In this document: piece after piece, positions 55,871-64,000 of the stretch
How the letters are laid out: the number at the start of each line of letters is the position of its first letter
How positions within the stretch are numbered: position 1 is the first letter of the stretch
NCBI RefSeq assembly: GCF_013391405.1
Contig: NZ_JACBFD010000040.1
Location: 1 to 64,000, forward strand
DNA from: Staphylococcus sp. GSSP0090
GTDB taxonomy: Bacteria > Bacillota > Bacilli > Staphylococcales > Staphylococcaceae
Length of the DNA stretch: 64,000 nucleotides
Reading direction: 5' to 3'
Program-made: the position numbers and the translations under genes
Notes under the pieces: generated by a model
What the model was told of the DNA's origin: nothing
Databases searched by the model: none
The model's input: the letters and a program-made list of their open reading frames with translations, nothing else

Positions 55871-56743
55871 TTAAAATTGTGACACTGCACCAAAGAGTGA
55901 TGCGTGATTTTTTGTGCGAGTCGTTTTAATTTCAGCATGACCATATTCAGGTGGTAGGAAAGCCTGTATTTTAGGAACGATATACTTAAGTAAATGCTGA
56001 TCTTGAGCAGAAATACCGCCACCAATCAGTATTAAACCAGGATCGTAAATAATTTGTATTTGTGCGATACCTTCTGCAACATTAAAGCTCCATTCATTTA
56101 GAATATCTATGGCAAGTGCATTGTCCTGATCAGCTAATTTAAATAGCATTGGCACATCACCGTCATAAGGAAATGATTTGGATTTCATTAAAGATTTGAG
56201 TGCAGTTGTAGAAGCACGTTGTTCAAATGTTAATTGATCTTCTTGACGATATAATAAGTAGCCAATTTCGTTTGCACGATGACGAGTGCCATTATATAAA
56301 CCTAATGTTTGATTATAAAAAGCACCGCCAATGCCTGTACCTAAAGTAAGGCAAAAAATATTATCTACATCGTACTGATGAAAATAAAGCTCGCCCAATA
56401 AAGCAGCATTTACATCATTATAAATTTTGACTTCCGCGTTGAGTGATGATAACACTTTGGGAAAATTTGTTCCCCTAAAGTTAGGTATGGTTGGACCAGT
56501 ATAATCGACAATACCTTGTGTTTCATCTATAACACCAGCACTGGAAATACCTACATGCAATGGTGATAAGTTATGTGTTATTTGAAAATGCTCTACTAAA
56601 TTGTAAATTGTATCAACTATAAATTCATTTATGTTATTTGGCGTAGGTGTTTTTAGATAATCTACAAAATTTAACTTGTCATCTAACACTGCGGCTTTAA
56701 TATCTGTGCCTCCAATATCAATTGCCACTTTATAATCCGTCAT
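55871..56743 (-). CDS. nanK: N-acetylmannosamine kinase (ROK family)
   Basis: Phosphorylates ManNAc to ManNAc-6-phosphate. The 290-residue ROK protein has the ATP loop AIDIGGTDIKAAVLDD (about 6-20), VGISSAGVIDETQG, NDVNAALLGEL (catalytic Asp) and CLTLGTGIGGAFY. The usual ROK zinc motif CxCGxxGCxE is absent: after HRANEIGY the sequence reads LLYRQEDQLTFEQRAST with no cysteine. AGGAGG precedes ATG 56743; an upstream ATG at 56785 is not supported. It is divergent from nanA. Confidence 0.91.
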   Translation of the reverse strand: MTDYKVAIDIGGTDIKAAVLDDKLNFVDYLKTPTPNNINEFIVDTIYNLVEHFQITHNLSPLHVGISSAGVIDETQGIVDYTGPTIPNFRGTNFPKVLSSLNAEVKIYNDVNAALLGELYFHQYDVDNIFCLTLGTGIGGAFYNQTLGLYNGTRHRANEIGYLLYRQEDQLTFEQRASTTALKSLMKSKSFPYDGDVPMLFKLADQDNALAIDILNEWSFNVAEGIAQIQIIYDPGLILIGGGISAQDQHLLKYIVPKIQAFLPPEYGHAEIKTTRTKNHASLFGAVSQF

Positions 56744-56817
56744 TTGTATGACCTCCTGTAATGTATTCAAATATATATGTATCATTTTTTAATTTAAAAG
56801 TGTAGCTATAATAATTT

Positions 56818-56832
56818 TGAAAAATATTTTCA
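56818..56832. promoter_or_regulatory. Candidate NanR operator, site 2 (nanK/nanA)
   Basis: TGAAAAATATTTTCA, a near-perfect palindrome in the nanK-nanA divergent gap, 14 of 15 bases identical to site 1. Confidence 0.65.
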
Positions 56833-56884
56833 TTGAATTTTATTATTAATGATGAATTTTTTCAAAATACTATTGATACAGTTT

Positions 56885-56901
56885 ATGGTAGCGTTTACAA
56901 T
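56885..56901 (+). promoter_or_regulatory. CcpA (cre) site before nanA
   Basis: ATGGTAGCGTTTACAAT fits WTGNNARCGNWWWCAWW at every position. It lies 99 bases before the nanA start and should make nanAT sensitive to glucose. Confidence 0.8.
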
Positions 56902-56999
56902 TTGAACTGTAAATAGCATTAAGAAAATTATTTTTAACTTAGATTAGCGCACATAGCATTTAAATAAAAATACTTACAATACAGATGGAGGTTTATATC

Positions 57000-57881
57000 A
57001 TGGAAGATAAATTTAAAGGATTATATGCAGCATTGCTAGTTCCATTTGATGAAAAGGGTCAAGTGAAAGAAAAAGGGCTGAAACAAATTGCAAGAAATGC
57101 CATTGAGAGAGAAAAATTAGATGGTCTATATGTTAATGGTAGTTCTGGTGAGAATTTCTTGCTAAGCAAAGAGCAAAAGAAACAAGTATTCAAAGTTGCA
57201 AAAGAAGCGGTAAGTGATGATGTGAAAATGATTGCACAAGTGGGTTCTTTAGATTTAAACGAAGCGATTGAACTTGGTAAGTATGCCACAGAAATTGGTT
57301 ATGATGCGATATCAGCAGTGACACCGTTCTATTATCCATTTTCATTTGAAGAAATTAAAGACTATTATTTTGAACTTATTGAAGCTACACAAAATAACTT
57401 AATTATTTATGCAATTCCAGATTTAACAGGTGTGAATATTTCAATTGAACAATTTGGTGAACTATTTAACCATGAAAAAATCATTGGTGTGAAATATACT
57501 GCACCAAACTTCTTCTTATTAGAAAGAATTCGTAAAGCCTTTCCAAACAAACTCATTTTATCAGGTTTTGATGAAATGTTAGTGCAAGCTGCAGTATCTG
57601 GTGTGGATGGTGCAATCGGTTCAACGTATAACGTCAATGGGGTGCGTGCTAGACAAATATTTGAAAAAGCGCAGAACGGTGATATTGCGGAAGCCTATGC
57701 CATTCAACATGAAACAAATAATATTATCGAAAATGTATTAGCTATGGGAATTTATTCTACGTTGAAAGAAATTTTAGCATCACGTGGTATTGACGGTGGC
57801 CTACCTAAACGTCCATTTAAACCATTTAATGAAGCTAACAGAAATAAATTAGACAAACTGATTAAAGACTATAATTTATAA
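57000..57881 (+). CDS. nanA: N-acetylneuraminate lyase
   Basis: Cleaves sialic acid to ManNAc and pyruvate. The 293-residue class I aldolase has the Schiff-base lysine in [15 protein letters not shown] (about 165), the catalytic Tyr in [14 protein letters not shown] (about 137), and the pyruvate-site [14 protein letters not shown] (about 46-52). Length and layout match S. aureus NanA. GGAGG sits nine bases before ATG 57000. It is co-transcribed with nanT, 25 bases downstream, under the cre site and palindrome described here. Confidence 0.95.
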   Translation: MEDKFKGLYAALLVPFDEKGQVKEKGLKQIARNAIEREKLDGLYVNGSSGENFLLSKEQKKQVFKVAKEAVSDDVKMIAQVGSLDLNEAIELGKYATEIGYDAISAVTPFYYPFSFEEIKDYYFELIEATQNNLIIYAIPDLTGVNISIEQFGELFNHEKIIGVKYTAPNFFLLERIRKAFPNKLILSGFDEMLVQAAVSGVDGAIGSTYNVNGVRARQIFEKAQNGDIAEAYAIQHETNNIIENVLAMGIYSTLKEILASRGIDGGLPKRPFKPFNEANRNKLDKLIKDYNL

Positions 57882-57906
57882 GACATCATGTAAGGGGATG
57901 AAGTAA

Positions 57907-59436
57907 ATGCAACAAGTAGGGTTTGGTATGTGGAACTGGGTAGCTGTCATTGTGTATCTTGTATTAATGCTTTTGGTGGGCGCTTATTTTACAAAACGTG
58001 CAAGTCAGAATACAGATAGTTTCTTTACAGCTAGTGGTCGTTTACCTTCATGGGCAGTTGGGTTTTCTATTTATGCAACAACGTTAAGTGCGATTACATT
58101 TATGTCGACGCCAGAAAAAGCATTTCTAACAGATTGGTCTTACATTGCTGGAAATATTGCGATTGTAGCAATCATTCCATTATTAATTTATTTTTATGTA
58201 CCATTCTTTAAAAAATTAAGGGTAACTTCAGCTTATGAATATTTAGAAGCACGGTTCGGACCAAGTGTCCGTGTGATTGGTTCATTGCTATTTGTATTGT
58301 TCCATTTAGGGAGAGTAGCTATCGTTATTTATTTACCGACATTAGCCATTACTGCGGTTTCTGATTTAAATCCATATATCGTAGCGAGTCTAGTTGGTAT
58401 CTTATGTATTCTTTATACATTCCTTGGTGGTTTTGAAGGTGTGGTGTGGAGTGATTTCATTCAAGGTGTCATCTTATTAGGTGGCGCAGCAGCCATAATT
58501 ATCTTGGGTATTGTACATATTCAAGGCGGTATGGGTACTGTAGTGGCAGATGCGCTAGATCATAAAAAATTAATCAGTGCTGATAATTGGAAGTTTAATA
58601 CTGCAGCAGCCGCGATACCAATTATTTTCTTAGGAAATATTTTTAATAATTTACACCAATATACTGCCAGTCAAGATGTTGTACAACGTTATCAAGCATC
58701 TGAATCAATGACAGAAACGAAAAAATCGTTATGGATGAATGGTGTCCTGGCATTGATTTCAGCGCCATTGTTTTATGGCATGGGCACAATGCTTTATTCT
58801 TTCTATAGACATGAAACAGCTTTGCCAGATGGTTTTAATACATCATCGATTGTACCGTATTTCATACTGACAGAAATGCCACCATTTATTGCAGGTCTAC
58901 TTATTGCGGCAATATTCGCAGCAGCACAATCTACGATATCTTCTAGTTTGAATTCAATTTCAGCATGTTTATCTGTCGATATCAAACATAGATTTTTCGG
59001 TAAAGGCAAAGAGAAAGACGAAGTGACTTTTGCGAGATGGATGATTATTATTTCAGGTTTATTTGGATTTGGTATGTCTATCTACTTAATTGCTTCTGAT
59101 TCAAATGATCTATGGGATTTATTCTTATTAATCACTGGGCTTGTCGGTGTACCTTTGGCGGGTGTATTTGCAGTAGGGATTTTTACGAAACGTACAAACA
59201 CGCTAGGTGTTATATGTGGTTTAGTATTAGGTATTATCTTCGCCTATATCTTTAATGGTATTGGTGGAGGCAATTCACCTTTCTTTGTCTCTATTATTTC
59301 ATTCCTAGTAGCATTTATCTTCTCATATCTCATTAGTCTTATTAAGCCTGATAAGAAAAAAGATATTGTAGGTTTAACCATTTTCGATATTAAAGAGCAA
59401 TCGACTTATGTTTCTAAAGTACATGTGAAGAAATAA
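57907..59436 (+). CDS. nanT: Sialic acid sodium:solute symporter
   Basis: A 509-residue SSS-family transporter with about thirteen membrane helices. Family features: YFTKRASQNTDSFFTASGRL followed by PSWAVGFSIYATTLSAITFM, a substrate/Na+ region typical of sialic acid SSS porters, DFIQGVILLGGAAAI near 190, and FAAAQSTISSSLNSISACLS near 345 (second Na+ site). Sialic acid uptake is inferred from sequence and from nanA directly upstream; S. aureus NanT is of the same family. AAGGGGATG lies before the ATG. It ends the operon. Confidence 0.92.
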   Translation: MQQVGFGMWNWVAVIVYLVLMLLVGAYFTKRASQNTDSFFTASGRLPSWAVGFSIYATTLSAITFMSTPEKAFLTDWSYIAGNIAIVAIIPLLIYFYVPFFKKLRVTSAYEYLEARFGPSVRVIGSLLFVLFHLGRVAIVIYLPTLAITAVSDLNPYIVASLVGILCILYTFLGGFEGVVWSDFIQGVILLGGAAAIIILGIVHIQGGMGTVVADALDHKKLISADNWKFNTAAAAIPIIFLGNIFNNLHQYTASQDVVQRYQASESMTETKKSLWMNGVLALISAPLFYGMGTMLYSFYRHETALPDGFNTSSIVPYFILTEMPPFIAGLLIAAIFAAAQSTISSSLNSISACLSVDIKHRFFGKGKEKDEVTFARWMIIISGLFGFGMSIYLIASDSNDLWDLFLLITGLVGVPLAGVFAVGIFTKRTNTLGVICGLVLGIIFAYIFNGIGGGNSPFFVSIISFLVAFIFSYLISLIKPDKKKDIVGLTIFDIKEQSTYVSKVHVKK

Positions 59437-59480
59437 CAAAGGATAGCTTATCAGTAAAGTATAAAAAAGGGTAGTTCAGA

Positions 59481-59590
59481 CTGTCGACAAAGCAACGGAC
59501 TTTGTTGACAGTTTTTTGCATACTTTCCCAGAGACACAGGCTCAGTAAGTCATCTTCGGTGAGTGGGATTTTCTCAAGAGGAGGCATATG
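59481..59590 (+). repeat. nanT terminator with dispersed intergenic element, copy B
   Basis: CTGTCGACAAAG / CTTTGTTGACAG followed by TTTTTT (59481-59517) is a strong terminator for nanAT. It runs into GCATACTTTCCC, then CTCAGTAAGTCATCTTCGGT and TGAG, the same order of parts as copy A at 7052-7160 though much diverged. Confidence 0.6.
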
Positions 59591-59652
59591 TTGATATGAA
59601 TCTGACTGTTTATTAAATAACTTTATCTTCAAAATATAAAATGTCGCCCTAG

Positions 59653-59676
59653 AATGTAAAACAAATTTGACATTTA
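59653..59676. promoter_or_regulatory. Operator 1 of the Xre/membrane-protein module
   Basis: A 24-base imperfect palindrome, AATGTAAA...TTTGACATT plus TA, that contains the -35 box. It is 21/24 identical to the element at 59701-59724. Confidence 0.65.
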
Positions 59677-59695
59677 TGGATATCATCGTTATATT
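59667..59695 (+). promoter_or_regulatory. Promoter of the Xre/membrane-protein module
   Basis: TTGACA (59667-59672), 17-base spacer, TATATT (59690-59695): close to the sigma-A consensus. Transcription should begin near 59702, inside operator 2. Confidence 0.8.
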
Positions 59696-59700
59696 AAAAA

Positions 59701-59724
59701 AATGTAAAATACTTTTGACATTTA
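59701..59724. promoter_or_regulatory. Operator 2 of the Xre/membrane-protein module
   Basis: Second copy of the 24-base palindrome, starting exactly 48 bases after the first and ending at the ribosome binding site TTTAGGAG. The pair brackets the -10 box. Confidence 0.65.
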
Positions 59725-59736
59725 GGAGTGCTAAAT

Positions 59737-60072
59737 ATGAATTTTTTACTATTTGGAGTTGTATTGATATTTTCATGTGTTTGGACGGCAGTTACTAATA
59801 AATTTTTACCAAAAGAAGCCTTAGACCAACCTAAAGGTAGATCCAAATATGATGAAAGACAAAGTAAAATGTTTATAGAAATTCTTGCTAAAAGTTTCAT
59901 TTGGCTTGTTTATAGTTTGATGTTTATATTTATACTTAGAATTTTTGGTTGGTTTGACATTGATGGGGCATTAATATCTACGTATCCTGAAATAATATAT
60001 TTGGCAATCGGTATATTTCTTTTGATATTTAACTATTTAACGACACGTTCAAAGTACACGTTTAAGGATTGA
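59737..60072 (+). CDS. Membrane protein with KYDERQ motif, partner of an Xre regulator
   Basis: A 111-residue protein with three hydrophobic segments (about 1-20, 53-70 and 84-102) and a cytoplasmic stretch GRSKYDERQSKMFIE. The (K/Y)DERQ motif is typical of small membrane proteins of the DUF2178/DUF3796 type that are found beside a short Xre regulator. Function is not known. TTTAGGAG lies before ATG 59737; a GTG at 59728 is inside that site. The stop is four bases before the regulator gene, so the two form an operon. Confidence 0.75.
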   Translation: MNFLLFGVVLIFSCVWTAVTNKFLPKEALDQPKGRSKYDERQSKMFIEILAKSFIWLVYSLMFIFILRIFGWFDIDGALISTYPEIIYLAIGIFLLIFNYLTTRSKYTFKD

Positions 60073-60076
60073 GCAA

Positions 60077-60265
60077 ATGAAAAATAAGATTAAAGCATAT
60101 AGAAAACGAGATGGAGTTTCACAAGACAATTTGAGTAAAAAATTGGGGGTATCTAGGCAAACGATAAATGCGATTGAAAATAATAAATATGATCCCTCAT
60201 TAGAATTAGCATTTAAACTTGCTAGGTTATTTGATGTTACAGTTGATGAACTTTTTTCATCGTAA
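60077..60265 (+). CDS. Xre-type transcriptional regulator, YozG/YvaO-like
   Basis: A 62-residue single-domain helix-turn-helix protein: IKAYRKRDGVSQDNLSKKLG, VSRQTINAIENNKYDPSLEL, then AFKLARLFDVTVDELFSS. This is the full length of the small Cro/CI-like regulators that control their own operon and a linked membrane protein. It is the obvious candidate to bind the two palindromes around the promoter upstream. The signal it responds to is unknown. Confidence 0.9.
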   Translation: MKNKIKAYRKRDGVSQDNLSKKLGVSRQTINAIENNKYDPSLELAFKLARLFDVTVDELFSS

Positions 60266-60372
60266 ATAAACTGTATCGTCACTTTTTAAGTCATAGGCAA
60301 ATCATTTTGAATTATAATGCCAGCATTATAATATATAGCTATTAAATATGTAATGAAGTGAGGAATTGTGTT

Positions 60373-60906
60373 ATGTCTACATTGGTCATTATTGCACATC
60401 CAGATATTAGTAACTCAACAGTGAATAAACATTGGAGAGACGCGCTTTCTAAAACAGGCGAGTCTGTAACAGTACATGAAATCTATCCAGAATATCCACA
60501 TGGCAAAATTGATATTGAAAAAGAACAAAAATTGATAGAAGCGCATGATCATATTATTTTTCAATATCCTTTATATTGGTATAGTTCTCCACCGTTAATG
60601 AAGCAGTACTTAGATGAAGTCTTTACACATGGATGGGCATATGGTTCCAAAGGTAACGCTTTAAAAGGTAAGAACATCGGCTTGGCAATTTCTATTGGTT
60701 CAATTGCAGAAGCATATACACCAGAAGGTAATGTGAAATTTTCAATTGATGAATTAGTGAGCCCGATGATTGCAACGACACGCTTTGTATCGGCCAACTT
60801 TATGGGTGCGCATAAGCTTTATAGTGCATTTACCATTACACCGAGTCAATTAGAAGAGAATACTCAAAATTACTTGGATTTTATCCAATCATTCAATCGT
60901 CATTAA
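60373..60906 (+). CDS. NAD(P)H-dependent flavodoxin-fold oxidoreductase (KefF/MdaB-like)
   Basis: A 177-residue flavodoxin-fold quinone or xenobiotic reductase. MSTLVIIAHPDISNSTVNKH is the FMN phosphate-binding start, IIFQYPLYWYSSPPLMKQYL with DEVFTHGWAYG is the signature of KefF/YwrO/MdaB-type enzymes, and SIGSIAEAYTPEG follows. Likely role: two-electron reduction of quinones or electrophiles, in the cytosol. GTGAGG precedes ATG 60373; the upstream ATG at 60358 is not supported. Single gene. Confidence 0.86.
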   Translation: MSTLVIIAHPDISNSTVNKHWRDALSKTGESVTVHEIYPEYPHGKIDIEKEQKLIEAHDHIIFQYPLYWYSSPPLMKQYLDEVFTHGWAYGSKGNALKGKNIGLAISIGSIAEAYTPEGNVKFSIDELVSPMIATTRFVSANFMGAHKLYSAFTITPSQLEENTQNYLDFIQSFNRH

Positions 60907-61006
60907 AGATATACTAAGGTAAACAGTCATTTTAAGTCTACAGTGATATTAAAAATAACGATAGAGCAACGGCAAGGCATGTATTTATAGTGTAGGTTAA
61001 TCATTG

Positions 61007-61063
61007 CAGAGTGAAACAAGCCAAATCTTATTAAAAAGGTTTGCTGTTTTACTCTGTTTTTTT
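61007..61063 (+). terminator. Terminator of the flavodoxin-fold gene
   Basis: CAGAGTGAAACAAGCCAAATC and GGTTTGCTGTTTTACTCTG form a long imperfect stem, then TTTTTTT. Confidence 0.75.
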
Positions 61064-61162
61064 ATGGTTTCATACAATAAGTAATGGATTTACTTTGAAT
61101 CAAACCATATTGTCGATATAATAATAGATAAACATATAAATTGATAGATTTGAGGGGACACT

Positions 61163-61960
61163 ATGATAAAAGCAATTGCAGTTGATATGGATGGTACATT
61201 TTTAAATACGCAAAAAACATACGATGAGGAACGATTTGAACGTATATTCAAGCAATTAAAATCACAACAGATTAAATTTATAGCTGCCAGTGGTAATCAA
61301 TATGCTAAATTAAAATCCATTTTTGGAGAACGTGCTATGTATTTTGTAGCTGAAAATGGAGCGGTGATTTATGAAGGGGACAAGCTATATGATTATCAAA
61401 CATTTGATAGAGACTTTTATCAGCAAGTAATAGATTATTTGAATATTGAAAGAGGTATCAATAACTTAATTGTATGTGGATTAAGTAGTGCCTATATTTT
61501 AAAAGAAAATCCTGAGTCATTTAAAAAAGATGCCCATTTTTATTATCGCCAATTAGAAGAAATTCATTCTTTACAAAATCTACCTGACGATGAATATGTG
61601 AAAATTGCATTTAATATTAATCGTCAAACACACCCTACACTTGATGAAGATCTTAAAGCGCGTTTTAATGACAAGTTGGAATTTGTGTCTAGTGGACATG
61701 ATAGCATTGATATTATTATCCCTGGTGTAACAAAAGGTAACGCATTAAAACGTTTATTGAATAAATGGCAACTAGATGCGACAGAATTAATGGCATTTGG
61801 CGATGCAAATAATGATTTAGATATGTTGCAATTAGCTGAACATAGTTATGTAATGGAAAATAGTGAAGATCATGCTTTGTTTGAAGCAGCGAAACATGTG
61901 GCGCCCTCCAATGATGATCAAGGTGTGTTAAGTGTCATTGAAGCAGAAGTATTAAACTAA
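61163..61960 (+). CDS. Cof-type HAD phosphatase
   Basis: A 265-residue sugar or cofactor phosphatase of the Cof subfamily (HAD IIB). Motif I is AVDMDGTFLN (about 7-16), motif II is in FIAASGNQYAKL (about 46), the cap domain lies between about 85 and 185, and motifs III/IV are in GVTKGNALKRLL and MAFGDANNDLDMLQLAEHSY (about 210-230). Substrates of this group are loose (sugar phosphates, pyridoxal phosphate, FMN). GAGGGGA precedes the ATG. No linked genes. Confidence 0.87.
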   Translation: MIKAIAVDMDGTFLNTQKTYDEERFERIFKQLKSQQIKFIAASGNQYAKLKSIFGERAMYFVAENGAVIYEGDKLYDYQTFDRDFYQQVIDYLNIERGINNLIVCGLSSAYILKENPESFKKDAHFYYRQLEEIHSLQNLPDDEYVKIAFNINRQTHPTLDEDLKARFNDKLEFVSSGHDSIDIIIPGVTKGNALKRLLNKWQLDATELMAFGDANNDLDMLQLAEHSYVMENSEDHALFEAAKHVAPSNDDQGVLSVIEAEVLN

Positions 61961-62061
61961 TCCATTTGATTGTGTGATAAAACAAATTGTTTTTATACAA
62001 ATTTTAAAATAGCTATACTACATATATAAATAATTAAGTTGAAAGGTAGGTTTCAAAAGTA

Positions 62062-62721
62062 ATGACTCAAATGCAACAAACGATTTTAGAAGCGTTTCAT
62101 TTCAGACATGCAACAAAGCGCTTTGATGCAAATAAGCATATTTCAGAGAGTGATTTTAATACTATTCTAGAAGCAGGTAGACTTTCACCTAGTTCATTGG
62201 GGTTAGAACCTTGGAAATTTGTAGTGATTCAAAATCGTGAAATTAGAGATAAACTTAAAGCAATCAGTTGGGGTGCACAAGGTCAACTAGATACGGCAAG
62301 TCATTTTGTATTAATTTTAGCACGCAAAAATGTCACTTCACAATCAGACTTCGTACAACATATGATAAGAAATGTGAAAAAATATAGTGAAGCAAGCATT
62401 CCAGCTACAGAAAAGAAATTTGATGATTTCCAAACTAACTTTCACATTAATGACAATGACCAATCTTTATTAGAATGGGCGAGAAAACAGACTTATATTG
62501 CACTTGGTAATATGATGACAAGCGCGGCATTATTAAATATCGATTCCTGTCCAATAGAAGGCTTTGATTTAGATGCAGTAACACAATTTTTATCTGAGGA
62601 AGGCATCATAGATGAAACACATTTTGCGCCATCAGTGATGGTAGCTTTTGGTTATAGAGAAACAGATCCAAAAGCGAAAGTACGCCAAACACAAGATGAT
62701 ATTGTAGAGTGGTTAGAATAA
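62062..62721 (+). CDS. NAD(P)H-dependent nitroreductase family protein
   Basis: A 219-residue FMN nitroreductase of the NfsB/YodC group. The FMN-site [19 protein letters not shown] lies at about residues 13-32, [20 protein letters not shown] at about 47-66, and [20 protein letters not shown] with GFD is the conserved dimer-interface and pocket region. Such enzymes reduce nitro compounds, quinones or flavins; the native substrate is unclear. AAAGGTAGG is about 10 bases before the ATG, a little long. It is closed by a strong terminator. Confidence 0.88.
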   Translation: MTQMQQTILEAFHFRHATKRFDANKHISESDFNTILEAGRLSPSSLGLEPWKFVVIQNREIRDKLKAISWGAQGQLDTASHFVLILARKNVTSQSDFVQHMIRNVKKYSEASIPATEKKFDDFQTNFHINDNDQSLLEWARKQTYIALGNMMTSAALLNIDSCPIEGFDLDAVTQFLSEEGIIDETHFAPSVMVAFGYRETDPKAKVRQTQDDIVEWLE

Positions 62722-62723
62722 CT

Positions 62724-62758
62724 AAAAAAAGCTTGGTGCCGTTGCACCAAGCTTTTTA
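62724..62758. terminator. Bidirectional terminator between nitroreductase and bglA-like gene
   Basis: AAAAAAGCTTGGTGC / GCACCAAGCTTTTT, near-perfect stem with a short loop between convergent genes. Confidence 0.92.
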
Positions 62759-62760
62759 TA

Positions 62761-64000
<1,240 letters not shown>

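Overview
The window looks like chromosomal DNA of a coagulase-negative Staphylococcus. It is AT-rich, uses strong AAAGGAGG-type ribosome binding sites, and carries close relatives of S. aureus MvaS, MvaA, Drp35, CidRABC, PtsG, SrtA, NanEKAT and TarIJLS. Xylitol, ribitol-phosphate and poly-gamma-glutamate gene sets would suit the S. saprophyticus/xylosus/cohnii group, but species is inferred, not proven. No rRNA, tRNA, CRISPR array, prophage or complete insertion sequence was seen.

Layout. 1-7.7 kb: a partial gene end, a BCCT osmoprotectant transporter, the upper mevalonate module (mvaS divergent from thiolase-mvaA), the lactonase drp35 and a short CHAP-domain secreted protein. 8-18.3 kb: an NhaC antiporter, cidR-cidA-cidB-cidC, a YfcC-type transporter, and glucose PTS gene ptsG behind a GlcT-type antiterminator/terminator leader. 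18.4-26.9 kb: single genes (two GNAT acetyltransferases, a PLP desulfhydrase-like enzyme, a thioesterase, a thioredoxin-like protein, a lipase-like hydrolase, a DMT transporter divergent from an AraC regulator, an M20 peptidase, a small membrane protein). 27.3-31.7 kb: a poly-gamma-glutamate operon capB-capC-capA-capE-capD, including a 52-codon capE. 31.9-39.1 kb: a class III aminotransferase and the ribitol teichoic acid genes tarI-tarJ-tarL-tarS. 39.3-44.3 kb: a three-gene ECF transporter facing a 690-residue AraC-type regulator.

44.5-49.6 kb is an apparent xylitol operon: LacI regulator, polyol permease, xylulokinase and xylitol dehydrogenase, with palindromic operators and a CcpA site. 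The permease is interrupted by one in-frame TAG. 49.9-54.0 kb holds a small membrane protein, a HAD hydrolase, a second M20 peptidase, a GNAT protein and sortase A. 54.1-59.4 kb is the sialic acid locus (nanE, nanR, nanK, nanA, nanT) with matching palindromes in both divergent intergenic regions and a perfect cre site before nanA. 59.5-64.0 kb has a membrane protein/Xre regulator pair with twin operators around its own promoter, a flavodoxin-fold oxidoreductase, a Cof-type HAD phosphatase, a nitroreductase and a truncated 6-phospho-beta-glucosidase.

The genes fit a surface-living bacterium that coats its envelope (PGA, wall teichoic acid, sortase), uses host or plant carbon (sialic acid, glucose, xylitol, beta-glucosides) and disposes of overflow carbon through CidC. 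I found no clearly new defence or mobile system. The best leads are the interrupted xylitol permease, the ECF/AraC pair of unknown substrate, the twin-operator Xre module and two families of repeated intergenic hairpins.
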